42,835 nt of DNA from Acetobacter persici JCM 25330 (lineage in GTDB: Bacteria; Pseudomonadota; Alphaproteobacteria; Acetobacterales; Acetobacteraceae), in NCBI RefSeq assembly GCF_000613905.1, contig NZ_BAJW01000029.1, positions 1 to 42,835 on the forward strand. The letters are read 5' to 3'. The translations under genes and the position numbers were made by a program. The notes under the pieces are model-generated. The model made no database searches, was not told where the DNA came from, and worked only from the letters and a program-made list of their open reading frames with translations. This document shows, in pieces, positions 26,000 to 33,899 of the stretch (the first letter of the stretch is position 1; each line of letters starts with the position of its first letter).

Positions 26000-27391
26000 T
26001 CAGAACGGTGCGTCGATATCAACCGTGTTGATCAGTTTATGGTTCACAAACTCCTTGATCCCCAGACCGATCAGTTCACGGCCATAGCCGGACCGGGCAA
26101 TCCCACCAAATGGCAGATCAGCCTTAGGCACCAGCGGATGGTTGATGAACACCATCCCCGTGCGGATCTTAGCCGCAACACGGGCACCACGCGCCTCGTC
26201 TTTGGTGAAGACCGCACCCCCAAGACCGTAAGGTGAATCATTGGCAATACGGATAGCATCATCTTCATCTTTGGCGCGGTAAAGCTGTGTTACAGGGCCA
26301 AAGAATTCCCAATGCCGTGCTTCATTATCACCGTGCAGATTGGTCATCAGCAGCGGGCGGAAGAAAGCGCCTTTACCGGGGACTTCCGGCCCAATAACTT
26401 CAACCTTGGCACCATGATTGATGGCGGCCGTGACCTGATTATGCAGATCGTCCACCGCACCTTGAGAACACAGAGGCGCCAGCGTCGTGGCCGGGTCCAT
26501 CGGGTCACCCGCTTTCAGTTCGGCAACGCCTTTTTTGTAAAGCTCAAGGAAGCGATCATAAACCGCATCAGCCACAATCAGACGTTTGGCGGAAACGCAA
26601 ACCTGCCCGGCGTTCCAGTGGCGCCCGATAACAGCCCATTTGACGGCCTTTTCTACGTCTGCGTCGTCCAGAACAATAAAAGCGTCTGCGCCACCCAGTT
26701 CCATGGTTGCTTTTTTCAAAGCTTTACCAGCAACGCCAGCAATAATCGTGCCAGCACCTTCAGAACCGGTCAGCGCAACACCGCACACGCGCGGGTCATT
26801 CAGGATCAGAGCCGTATGAGACCGCGCCGCATAAAGATTGCGGAACAGTCCGGCCGGCAATCCGGCTTCCTTCATCAGCTCTTCACAGGCCGCAGCACAT
26901 TGCGGCAGATTGGACGCATGTTTCAGCAGAACAGCGTTCCCGGCTGAAAGCTGCGGCGCGATAATCCGCACAACCTGATAAAAAGGAAAATTCCACGGTT
27001 CAATGGCAAACACGATACCCAGCGGTTCATGCACCAGAACGGCTTTTCCTTCAGCAGGATCTGCAACCGGCAGGTTTTCCGGCTTCAGCAGTTCTTCTGC
27101 ATATTTCGCGTAATATTCAAAAATTTCCGCAGAAAGAATAACTTCTTTCTTTGATTCCTCAAACGTTTTACCCATTTCAAGCGTGCCGAGTGCGGCATAC
27201 TTGTCCACATCACGGCGCAGAATGGCGCCAGCGGCCGTCATGATGCGTGCACGTTCTGCAAACGGGGTGTCACGCCATGTCTCAAACGCTGCATAAGCGT
27301 TGGAAAGTGCTGTCTGCACTTCTTGATCTGTGGCTTCAGGGAAAGTGGCAAGAACTTCCCCTGTATAGGGGTTTGTTGTCGCGTACGCCAT
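26000..27391 (-). CDS. Aldehyde dehydrogenase, Sad/YneI-like succinate-semialdehyde dehydrogenase
   Basis: 463 residues, normal for the family. Catalytic Glu231 (M-E-L-G-G-A-D) and Cys265 (G-Q-V-C-V-S-A-K-R) are present, as is the W-N-F-P-F-Y-Q-V loop and L-L-K-H-A. The K-H-A (not K-P-S) wording, the I-E-P-W-N-F-P and the L-P-F-G-G-I-A-R-S-G-Y-G-R-E-L end are those of the Sad/YneI branch, which oxidises succinate semialdehyde to succinate. In acetic acid bacteria this can serve a modified TCA path or GABA breakdown. It starts with MAYATTNP; AGGTAAAA lies just before the ATG. It is transcribed alone to a clear terminator. Confidence 0.87.
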   Translation of the reverse strand: MAYATTNPYTGEVLATFPEATDQEVQTALSNAYAAFETWRDTPFAERARIMTAAGAILRRDVDKYAALGTLEMGKTFEESKKEVILSAEIFEYYAKYAEELLKPENLPVADPAEGKAVLVHEPLGIVFAIEPWNFPFYQVVRIIAPQLSAGNAVLLKHASNLPQCAAACEELMKEAGLPAGLFRNLYAARSHTALILNDPRVCGVALTGSEGAGTIIAGVAGKALKKATMELGGADAFIVLDDADVEKAVKWAVIGRHWNAGQVCVSAKRLIVADAVYDRFLELYKKGVAELKAGDPMDPATTLAPLCSQGAVDDLHNQVTAAINHGAKVEVIGPEVPGKGAFFRPLLMTNLHGDNEARHWEFFGPVTQLYRAKDEDDAIRIANDSPYGLGGAVFTKDEARGARVAAKIRTGMVFINHPLVPKADLPFGGIARSGYGRELIGLGIKEFVNHKLINTVDIDAPF

Positions 27392-28085
27392 TTTTACCTC
27401 GTAAACAATGGAAAATCAGGCAAAAGGACACGCAACCGCGCATGCGGCATACGTCTGACAAAGCAGAACAACCTGCCTTACCAGTGCCCCTCTGACCGAC
27501 AAAAACAGACCGATCAACTTCTAGCAGAAGGGAAAATTTTCAAAAAATCCTTGCTCTGTCAGAGAATACCATCCTCCCTCCGGCAGAGCGCTCTGTTCTG
27601 CCTGGAGTCGACTATATATGTTTGGATATAGTTAGGGTCAACGCATAAATAGATTATTCAAATTAATAACTCTTATCAGATTCGTCATAGAAGATGCTCA
27701 GGGATCAGAGGAGCAGAAGCCGTGACCCGCATACACGTGCAGACATTCAACGCCTTCCGTGCAAAGCTTACTCTTCAAAAGACCAAGATATAGTTTAGTA
27801 AAATCAGTATTTTGTTCTGTTAAGACTTTATGCCGGGCAAACGCTCCCTAAGCCTCCCCCGATGGAACGCCTTCAGGGATTACAGCTTCGGTCCCACTCA
27901 GCACGCGCTGGCTACTTATGCGCGGACAGCGTACCATGAGCCGGAGGACGCAGCCTTCCCTCTCGGATTCCAGACCGGAACCACATGGGATGTGTAGCCT
28001 GCTTTTCTACAAAGGCCTGTCAATCACGGAACGCCGTTCAGCTTAGTAAATAAACAGGACGTCATCCTGAAAACCTTATGTGAGG
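27392..28085. other. Long intergenic region with an inverted repeat
   Basis: 694 bases between divergently read ALDH upstream sequence and the pit stop. The left half (27540-27830) is AT-rich. It contains ACTATAT (27611-27617) and ATATAGT (27626-27632), an exact 7-base inverted repeat that could be an operator. The right half is GC-rich and holds one small open frame, listed separately. CAGGA/TCCTG (28055-28069) may form a weak terminator for pit. No tRNA or known RNA was recognised. Confidence 0.45.
27830..27997 (+). CDS. Possible small protein or gene remnant (55 residues)
   Basis: An ATG-started frame of 55 codons ending in TAG, reading MPGKRSLSLPRWNAF, then H-A-L-A-T-Y-A-R-T-A-Y-H-E-P-E-D. 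Its base composition is coding-like, richer in GC than the bases before it. I see no ribosome-binding site close to the ATG and do not recognise the sequence. It may be the 3' end of a lost gene. Existence as a real gene is doubtful. Confidence 0.25.
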   Translation: MPGKRSLSLPRWNAFRDYSFGPTQHALATYARTAYHEPEDAAFPLGFQTGTTWDV

Positions 28086-29513
28086 TCACGCACTCAACAG
28101 ATAAAACAGCCCCGCCGCCATCAGGATTGTCACAGGCAGGGTCGCAAGCCATGCCAGAGCAATACGCCCCACCATGCCGCCCTGCACACCGCTGCCTGCG
28201 CCAATCATGCTGCCCGCAATGCCTGCGGTAATGATATGCGTGGTGCTAACGGGCAGGCCGGTGTAGCCAGCCGTTAAAATCAGGCCTGCGCCAACCAGTT
28301 CTGCAGATGCCCCCTGCGCGGGCGTTAAATGGGTGCGGCCAATTTTTTCACCCAGCGTGCGGACAATGCGTTTGTAGCCAATCATGGTGCCAAGGCTGAG
28401 GCATAAAGCACTCAGCACCCTTACCCACCAGGGCGCAAACTCCACTACTGACTGAATGGTCTGGCGCAGAGCCTTTGCCTGCGCACGCTCTGCCTGCGGG
28501 GCGGTAGCCCCATGCTCAACCTGCTTCAGCCCGGCCAGAACTTCAAACACATCCGCACGCTGCGTCACGCGGTACCGTAACGCCCCCTGCGTCGCAGCAT
28601 CGCCTGCTCCGGCAACCTGTCCTTCGGCAGATTTTTTCTCCCTGACCTGAGCCGCCTCACTGTCCGCTTTCAGGCGGGTGGCAGCGGCCAGAGCATCCGC
28701 GCGAAGGCCATTATGGTCATACTGGTTCAGCAGATTTTCAATCTGCGTTGCTTGCGGGACAGAAAGTGGCAGCCGGTGCGCCTCCTGCGGATTTAACGCA
28801 TACAGCGCTGGCATCGACCCGACGACTGCCAGCATAATCAGGCCAATACTCTTCTGCCCATCATTATTCCCGTGGGAGAAACTGACGCCGCTGCATGTTG
28901 CCACCAGCAGCCAGCGCACCCAGCCTCGCGGGGGTTCGTGCCCATTGGGGGGCTGATACAAAGCCGGGTCTTTCACCACCGCGCGCAAGGCCAGATAAAA
29001 CAACGCCGCCCCAACCAGCCCCAGCAGGGGGGAGACAGCCAGCGCTTCCAGAACTTTAGTGACCTGATGCCAGTCCACGCCATCACGCAGGCTGCGCGCG
29101 TGCACCAGCGCATCCCCAATCGCCACCCCCACAATGGCACCAATGACGCAATGTGAGCTGGAATTGGGAATACCCGCCCGCCATGTCAGCACATTCCAGA
29201 CCAGTGCCGTGCCAAACAGGGAGAGCAGCATGGGCACCGCAGGCGTGCCGTCAGGCGGGGAGAGCACGTCCGGCGGCAAAAGCTCCACCATGGCATAGGC
29301 CACGCTCAGCCCGCCCATCAGCACACCCAGAAAATTCATGGCGCCAGACAGAACAACTGCCGTGCCCGCGCGGAGTGAGCGCGTGTAAATGACCGTCGCC
29401 ACGGCATTGGCGGTATCATGAAAGCCGTTCACAAACTCAAACACGCAGACCAGCAGCCCACAGAGCAGCAAAGCGATGAGGGACGCAGGTGAATCTGGCG
29501 TGAAATGCAGCAT
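28086..29513 (-). CDS. pit: PiT-family inorganic phosphate transporter
   Basis: 475 residues from ATG 29513 (MLHFTPDS). The longer frame to 29585 adds only Arg/Gly-rich sequence. It has the two PiT signature halves: G-F-H-D-T-A-N-A-V-A-T-V-I near the N-terminus and S-T-T-H-I-I-T-A-G-I-A-G near the C-terminus, plus S-H-G-N-N-D-G-Q-K-S. About ten membrane segments are split by a hydrophilic loop (residues 250-350), Ala/Lys/Glu-rich and probably cytoplasmic. PiT proteins import metal-phosphate with protons at low affinity. No PhoU/pap gene is adjacent. Confidence in family is high; affinity class is inferred. Confidence 0.92.
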   Translation of the reverse strand: MLHFTPDSPASLIALLLCGLLVCVFEFVNGFHDTANAVATVIYTRSLRAGTAVVLSGAMNFLGVLMGGLSVAYAMVELLPPDVLSPPDGTPAVPMLLSLFGTALVWNVLTWRAGIPNSSSHCVIGAIVGVAIGDALVHARSLRDGVDWHQVTKVLEALAVSPLLGLVGAALFYLALRAVVKDPALYQPPNGHEPPRGWVRWLLVATCSGVSFSHGNNDGQKSIGLIMLAVVGSMPALYALNPQEAHRLPLSVPQATQIENLLNQYDHNGLRADALAAATRLKADSEAAQVREKKSAEGQVAGAGDAATQGALRYRVTQRADVFEVLAGLKQVEHGATAPQAERAQAKALRQTIQSVVEFAPWWVRVLSALCLSLGTMIGYKRIVRTLGEKIGRTHLTPAQGASAELVGAGLILTAGYTGLPVSTTHIITAGIAGSMIGAGSGVQGGMVGRIALAWLATLPVTILMAAGLFYLLSA

Positions 29514-29642
29514 GAGAAAACAGACAACCCTTCTATTGCGCCGCCCGCAGATCCGGGGAGGCGTTCCGGGTTTTAATCCGTTCATTCCATTTTAAAAGAC
29601 CCGGCTGCGCCTCATGAGACAGATCGCGCGGGTTCCCGGCCT

Positions 29643-30188
29643 TCAGTCCGTCTTTTTTGAGGAGTCTGGCGCGTTGTCTGGTGCGTTCTCCATTACGCTC
29701 TCCGATGCGCTTTCTGGCACCCTTTTTTCGCCCTCCGGCGTAATGGCCTGCAACGTTTTTATCTCAAAAGGCCGTAGCAGGTCGGCCAGCGTCTGGCCAT
29801 CCAGCACCGCCATAAACGCACCCAGCGCCTCCCCCAGTACCCCGCGCAGGGTGCAGGCAGGGGCCAGAACACACTGCTCGCCCGCACGGCTGCCTTCCTT
29901 GCCGGGCGGGACCATACAGCCCACCAGCGCCATATCGTCTTCCGTATGGCGCACCACATCCCCAAGGTTAATCTGCTCTGGCGGGCGGGAGAGCATCAGG
30001 CCGCCATGCCGCCCGCGCAGCGTATCCACAAAGCCGCCCCGGCCCAGATGATGGATCACCTTCACCAGATGATTTTCTGAAATGCCATAAGCCTGCGCCA
30101 CCTCCCGAATGGACACACGGCGGTCCGCGTGGCCTCCAAGGTAGAGGAGCGTTCTCAGGGCGTAATCTGTGTACAGGGTCAGGCGCAT
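29643..30188 (-). CDS. nsrR: Rrf2-family NO-sensing repressor NsrR
   Basis: 181 residues. The N-terminus M-R-L-T-L-Y-T-D8-Y-A-L-R-T-L-L-Y-L matches NsrR, including Asp8, which can ligate the cluster. The HTH covers residues 26-50 (I-R-E-V-A-Q-A-Y-G-I-S-E-N-H-L). Cluster cysteines are Cys91, Cys106 and Cys112. The last pair has the usual C-x5-C spacing, but the first gap is 14 residues where E. coli NsrR has 4, with the extra P-P-G-K-E-G-S-R-A-G-E. The tail after residue 150 is polar and low-complexity. It is divergent from hmp across 87 bases containing an NsrR-type palindrome, so assignment as NsrR rather than IscR or RirA is strong. Confidence 0.88.
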   Translation of the reverse strand: MRLTLYTDYALRTLLYLGGHADRRVSIREVAQAYGISENHLVKVIHHLGRGGFVDTLRGRHGGLMLSRPPEQINLGDVVRHTEDDMALVGCMVPPGKEGSRAGEQCVLAPACTLRGVLGEALGAFMAVLDGQTLADLLRPFEIKTLQAITPEGEKRVPESASESVMENAPDNAPDSSKKTD

Positions 30189-30207
30189 TCCGCTATCTGT
30201 ACCCCAG

Positions 30208-30236
30208 TTGACAGGTTTTTTGCCAGCGCCCTATAA
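30208..30236 (+). promoter_or_regulatory. hmp promoter
   Basis: TTGACA at 30208-30213 is a perfect -35. A 17-base spacer leads to CTATAA at 30231-30236 as -10. The NsrR-type palindrome covers the end of the -10 box, so repressor binding would block polymerase. Confidence 0.75.
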
Positions 30237-30258
30237 GATGTATGAAATATACATCTTA
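30234..30258 (+). promoter_or_regulatory. NsrR operator (perfect inverted repeat)
   Basis: TAAGATGTAT (30234-30243), centre GAAAT, ATACATCTTA (30249-30258): a perfect 10+10 palindrome. Each half matches the known NsrR half-site AAGATGYAT. It sits between nsrR and hmp, over the hmp -10 region and 17 bases before the hmp ATG. Confidence 0.9.
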
Positions 30259-30275
30259 TTAAACAGGAGCCGTTC

Positions 30276-31544
30276 ATGGCCACCCCGCTCGACGACAAAA
30301 CCCGCGCCATCGTCACCGCCTGCGTTCCCGCTCTGGAAGCACACGGTCTGGCCATCACCACGGAAATGTACAAACGCCTGCTGGCAGACCCCGCCATCAG
30401 CGCCCTGTTCAACAGCGCTCACCAGAAAAACGGCACGCAGCCCACGGCGCTGGCGCTGGCCGTGCTGGCCTATGCCCGCAATATTGATAATCTTGGCGCG
30501 CTGAGCGGCATGGTGGAACGCATTGCGGAAAAGCATGTCGGGCTGAACATCCGGCCTGAACACTACCCCTATGTAGGCCGCGCCCTGCTGGGTGCCATTG
30601 CGCATGTGCTGGGAGATGCCGCCACACCGGACATCATGGACGCATGGGCCAAAGCCTACGGTTTTCTGGCGGATGTGCTGATCAGCCGGGAAAGCCAGAT
30701 TTACAAAGCGCATGCGGATGCCCCCGGTGGCTGGGAAGGCTGGCGGCCCTTCACCATCCGTAGCCGCACACAGGAAGGCTCCTGCGTGACCTCCTATGAT
30801 CTGGTGCCAACGGACGGCAAGCCAGTCATGGCGCATAAGCCGGGCCAGTATCTCAGCTTTTCCGTCACGGTGCCGGGCCACGGCAACCAGCGGCGCAATT
30901 ACAGCATTTCCTCCGCCCCCAACGGCCAGAGCTATCGCATCAGCGTCCGGAAGGCGGACAACGGGCTGGTATCCGGCTGGCTGCATGACAGCGCACAGGC
31001 TGGCACGGACTTGCAGGTGTCAGCCCCGGCTGGTTCCTTCACGCTGCCCGCTCCGCAGCCCGGCAGCCCGGCCGCTCCGGTTGTGCTGCTGAGTGCTGGC
31101 GTGGGCCTGACACCGTTTATCGCCATGCTGGAAACCCGCGCTGCTGCCGCTGCCGCCGCATCGCTCGGCTGCCCGGCAGGGATGGGTGCGCCCCTGCAGT
31201 ACATCCACGGCACGCATAACCCACAGACGGAAGCATTCGGCCCGCTGGTGCGGGATCTGTCCGCCAGAGGCGTGGTCAGGGCAGACATTTTCTATACGCA
31301 CGGCAGCGCGGAAGAGGCCGCGTCCCTCAGCACCACCGGCACCACGGCTCACACGGGCCGCATTACGCCGGAATGGGTGCGCGCCAATACCCCGGCGGAT
31401 GCGCTTTACTACATCTGCGGGCCGGAAAGCTTTATGCAGGACATGATCAGCGGCCTGAGCGCGGCCGGTGTTCCGACGGACCGGCTGCGGCATGAAGTGT
31501 TCGGCTCCGCCACCACGCTGGAAGACGCTCTGCACGCGGCCTGA
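30276..31544 (+). CDS. hmp: Flavohaemoglobin, nitric oxide dioxygenase
   Basis: 422 residues; Hmp is usually about 396-403. The globin domain (1-140) has B10-type Tyr32 and proximal His87 (E-K-H-V-G-L-N-I-R-P-E-H-Y). The FAD domain has R-N-Y-S-I-S-S-A-P, the NAD domain G-V-G-L-T-P-F, then C-G-P-E-S-F-M, and it ends in E-V-F-G. Hmp converts NO and O2 to nitrate with NAD(P)H. AGGAG lies 7 bases before ATG 30276. The extra length is an Ala/Gly-rich loop after E-T-R (A-A-A-A-A-A-S-L-G-C-P-A-G-M-G-A-P) in the reductase part. A DUF488 gene follows in the same direction, and the palindrome upstream indicates NsrR control. Confidence 0.95.
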   Translation: MATPLDDKTRAIVTACVPALEAHGLAITTEMYKRLLADPAISALFNSAHQKNGTQPTALALAVLAYARNIDNLGALSGMVERIAEKHVGLNIRPEHYPYVGRALLGAIAHVLGDAATPDIMDAWAKAYGFLADVLISRESQIYKAHADAPGGWEGWRPFTIRSRTQEGSCVTSYDLVPTDGKPVMAHKPGQYLSFSVTVPGHGNQRRNYSISSAPNGQSYRISVRKADNGLVSGWLHDSAQAGTDLQVSAPAGSFTLPAPQPGSPAAPVVLLSAGVGLTPFIAMLETRAAAAAAASLGCPAGMGAPLQYIHGTHNPQTEAFGPLVRDLSARGVVRADIFYTHGSAEEAASLSTTGTTAHTGRITPEWVRANTPADALYYICGPESFMQDMISGLSAAGVPTDRLRHEVFGSATTLEDALHAA

Positions 31545-31578
31545 AACAGGGCGATCTCAACCGTAAAGGATATTCTGA

Positions 31579-31980
31579 ATGTCTGCTCATTCTGGCGCAC
31601 ATCCCCCTTCCGCTGCTCGGCATGGTGCGGGCATTCAGGTCCGCCGGGTGTATGACGCCCCCTCACCCACAGATGGCATCCGCGTTCTGGTGGACCGCCT
31701 GTGGCCGCGCGGGGTGAGCAAGGAGCGCGCCGCACTCGACCTGTGGTTGAAAGATATTTCGCCCTCTACCGCGTTGCGCGAGTGGTTCGGCCATGACCCG
31801 GCCCGCTGGGAGGGCTTCTGCCAGCGCTACCGGGCCGAGCTGGATGCCAACCCCGCCTGTGTGGAGCAGCTTGAAACACTGGCCCGCAAAGGCCCGATGA
31901 CGTTGCTGTTCGGGGCCAGAAACACCGAGCAGAACGAAGCCGTGGTGCTGGCCGCCTACCTGCGGGAGCGTTCCGCCTGA
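31579..31980 (+). CDS. DUF488 (YeaO-like) protein in the hmp unit
   Basis: 133 residues. The family pattern is clear: V-R-R-V-Y-D-A-P, then V-D-R-L-W-P-R-G-V-S-K-E, W-L-K-D-I-S-P-S, and L-L-F-G-A-R-N-T-E-Q-N-E-A. Function of DUF488 is unknown; the fold is thought to be small and alpha/beta. AAGGA lies 8 bases before ATG 31579, 34 bases after the hmp stop, and no terminator is visible between them. It is therefore probably induced by NO with hmp. The first 20 residues are Ser/Ala/His-rich and may be disordered. Confidence 0.85.
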   Translation: MSAHSGAHPPSAARHGAGIQVRRVYDAPSPTDGIRVLVDRLWPRGVSKERAALDLWLKDISPSTALREWFGHDPARWEGFCQRYRAELDANPACVEQLETLARKGPMTLLFGARNTEQNEAVVLAAYLRERSA

Positions 31981-32361
31981 AGGAACAGAACAAACCGGGA
32001 AACGTGACAAGACTGCATTGTCTGTCAGCATTACACAAAACTATCCACAGAGTTTTCCCACAGTCTTTCCCCGGCTTCTGTGGATAAACCGCAGGGGGTT
32101 TCCGGACCATACTCCCCTGTAAAGCGCAGTTTTCTGCGCCTCAGAGCTTTTTTTACATTTTTATGATTGACTCTTTTCCGTGTCCCGCAGGTCTCGCGAT
32201 TCGGGAAAGAGGCGAGTCATCCACATCACCGGCACACAGCCTGCATGGCGCGGCGCGTCCGGTGCCGGTTGCCGGATGGCGCAGGCCTTGGCACACTCCG
32301 TGCCCTCCCGCGCGCTGCCATCCTCCAGCGGCGCTGCCGCTACAAGGACCGCCGACGCGCC
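31981..32361. other. Intergenic region with DnaA-box-like and GANTC sites
   Basis: About 380 bases hold no credible gene. There is a perfect DnaA box on the minus strand (TGTGGATAA, 32079-32087), an 8-of-9 match on the plus strand (CTATCCACA, 32041-32049) and a 7-of-9 match (TTTCCCACA, 32054-32062). An AT-rich run follows (32144-32178), then three GANTC sites (32169, 32198, 32214) within 50 bases. It separates the hmp unit from purU and may hold the purU promoter. Confidence 0.5.
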
Positions 32362-33207
32362 ATGCATTTTATTCTGACGTTTTCCTGCCCCGACCAGCCG
32401 GGCATTGTGGCCGCTGTCTCCACCGTTCTGGCGGAAAAAGGCGCGGACATTCTGGAAACCCACCAGTTTAGTGATCAGGCAGCCCGGCAGCTCTTCATGC
32501 GGCTGGCCTTTACTGCGCCCGCGCCCGGCGGCCTTGCGGAAATCCAGACCTGTCTGGCCCCGGTCGCTGCCCGCTTCAGTATGACCATGCGGCTGCACGA
32601 TGCAGCCGTGCTGCCGCGCCTGATCATCATGGTGTCCCGGTTTGACCACGCACTGCTCAACCTGCTGTATCAGGTGCGCGTCAACTGGCTGCGGGCCGAA
32701 ATTGTGGCCATTGTCTCAAACCATCAGGATAGCGCCACCACCGCCGCGCAGGCAGGCATCCCTTATTATTACTGGCCGGTAAACCGGGAGAACAAAGCGG
32801 AGCAGGAAGACCGCCTGCGCGCTCTTGTGGCGGAAACCAGCGCCGATCTGATTGTGCTGGCCCGCTATATGCAGGTGCTGTCCGATGCGTTTTCTACCGA
32901 GATGAATGGCCGCATTATCAACATTCACCATTCCTTCCTGCCGTCTTTTAAGGGCGCACGACCGTACCATCAGGCTTATGCCCGTGGCGTCAAACTGATT
33001 GGCGCCACCGCCCATTACGTCACGCCGGATCTGGATGAAGGCCCGATTATTGAGCAGGAAACCGCCCGCGTTACCCATAGCCTTTCGGCAGAGGATTATG
33101 TTGCGGCGGGCCGCTCCGTGGAATCTCAGGTGCTGGCCCGCGCTGTCAAACTGCATGTCGAGCAACGTGTGATGCTCAACGGCCACCGGACCATCATTTT
33201 CTCCTGA
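32362..33207 (+). CDS. purU: Formyltetrahydrofolate deformylase PurU
   Basis: 281 residues, the normal length. An N-terminal ACT-type domain (F-S-C-P-D-Q-P-G-I-V-A-A-V-S) is followed by the formyltransferase-fold domain. The catalytic set is Asn187 and His189 (I-I-N-I-H-H-S-F-L-P-S-F-K-G-A) and Asp225 (V-T-P-D-L-D-E-G-P-I-I-E-Q). PurU releases formate from 10-formyl-THF and balances one-carbon pools. The start at 32362 fits the family; the frame extends to 32167 but this is non-family sequence in the regulatory region. A CPBP-type gene begins 18 bases after its stop. Confidence 0.93.
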   Translation: MHFILTFSCPDQPGIVAAVSTVLAEKGADILETHQFSDQAARQLFMRLAFTAPAPGGLAEIQTCLAPVAARFSMTMRLHDAAVLPRLIIMVSRFDHALLNLLYQVRVNWLRAEIVAIVSNHQDSATTAAQAGIPYYYWPVNRENKAEQEDRLRALVAETSADLIVLARYMQVLSDAFSTEMNGRIINIHHSFLPSFKGARPYHQAYARGVKLIGATAHYVTPDLDEGPIIEQETARVTHSLSAEDYVAAGRSVESQVLARAVKLHVEQRVMLNGHRTIIFS

Positions 33208-33225
33208 CCAAATAAGGCCACCCGC

Positions 33226-33865
33226 ATGACCACCCCGGACCAGACCACAGGAGACACCACACCAGCACCAGCACCAGCACCAGCACCAGCACCAGCACCA
33301 GCACCAGCACCAGCACCAGCACCAGCGAGCACATCCACGCGAACTGGCAACCCTGAACGGGCAGAAAGCCGCTTTTCCATCAACTGGTTTTACTGCCTGC
33401 GCTGTCTGCTGGCGCAGGCTGTTATCTGCCGCTGGGCTGATGATTTTGTCCATCTTCGGGGCAACCGATAACACACCCAACCCCTCCTCTCTGCCGTTTT
33501 TTATTTTTTCGGCGTTACTGCTCGCCCCGGTCATGGAAACTTTTATTTTCTTTTTCCTGCCGCACCGGATTTTCCAGCATTTTCTCAAAAACCGGCTCTG
33601 GGTGTGGGGGCTATCGTTTGTAACGACGACCCTGCTCTTCACTCTGGACCACCATACCAGCGGCAGCGGCGTTGCCCCGCAGCGCAACTGGCCAGTGGCG
33701 CTGGATGTGGGGCTAAGCGGTTCCATCTGCTTTTTTGCCTGCTATTACCTGACCACAAAATCCCGGCGCGGCAGCCCCTTCTGGACGACCGCCGCCTGTC
33801 ATGCGCTGTATAACACCGGTGTCACCGCCGTTGTGCTTTTCATGACAGCTCTGGGCAGCAAGTAG
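33226..33865 (+). pseudogene. CPBP-family intramembrane protein, frame changed near 33436
   Basis: The first frame runs M-T-T-P-D-Q-T-T-G-D-T-T, a long Pro-Ala repeat, then R-F-S-I-N-W-F-Y-C-L-R-C-L-L-A-Q-A-V-I-C-R-W. The second frame (to TAA 33863-33865) continues L-M-I-L-S-I-F-G and has the CPBP/CAAX-protease-like helix A-P-V-M-E-T-F-I-F-F and L-F-T-L-D-H-H. Removing one G from GGG 33434-33436 joins them into about 212 residues with an unbroken first helix. The EExxxR motif is degenerate here (M-E-T-F), so protease activity is doubtful. ATG 33440 could start the second part alone, but that would cut the first membrane helix. It begins 18 bases after purU and is probably co-transcribed with it. 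Confidence 0.6.
33260..33325 (+). repeat. Hexanucleotide repeat (CACCAG)11
   Basis: Eleven perfect tandem CACCAG units. In the CPBP frame they encode Pro-Ala, in the other frames His-Gln and Thr-Ser, with no stop in any frame. Whole-unit slippage would lengthen or shorten the linker without changing frame. Confidence 0.97.
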
Positions 33866-33899
33866 GAGACGTAAACCTCCCGTCTACCAAAGGGTTTTT

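Noticed and set aside
31981-32361. Chromosomal replication origin
   Set aside because: Only one perfect DnaA box is present, and no dnaA, gidA, hemE, parA or rep gene is near. Kept only as a possible DnaA-binding site.
32167-32361. N-terminal extension of PurU
   Set aside because: The extra 65 residues do not resemble PurU and lie over the intergenic sites; start 32362 gives the normal length.
33260-33325. CRISPR-like repetition
   Set aside because: Tandem 6-base units without spacers are a microsatellite. The same applies to 22112-22153.
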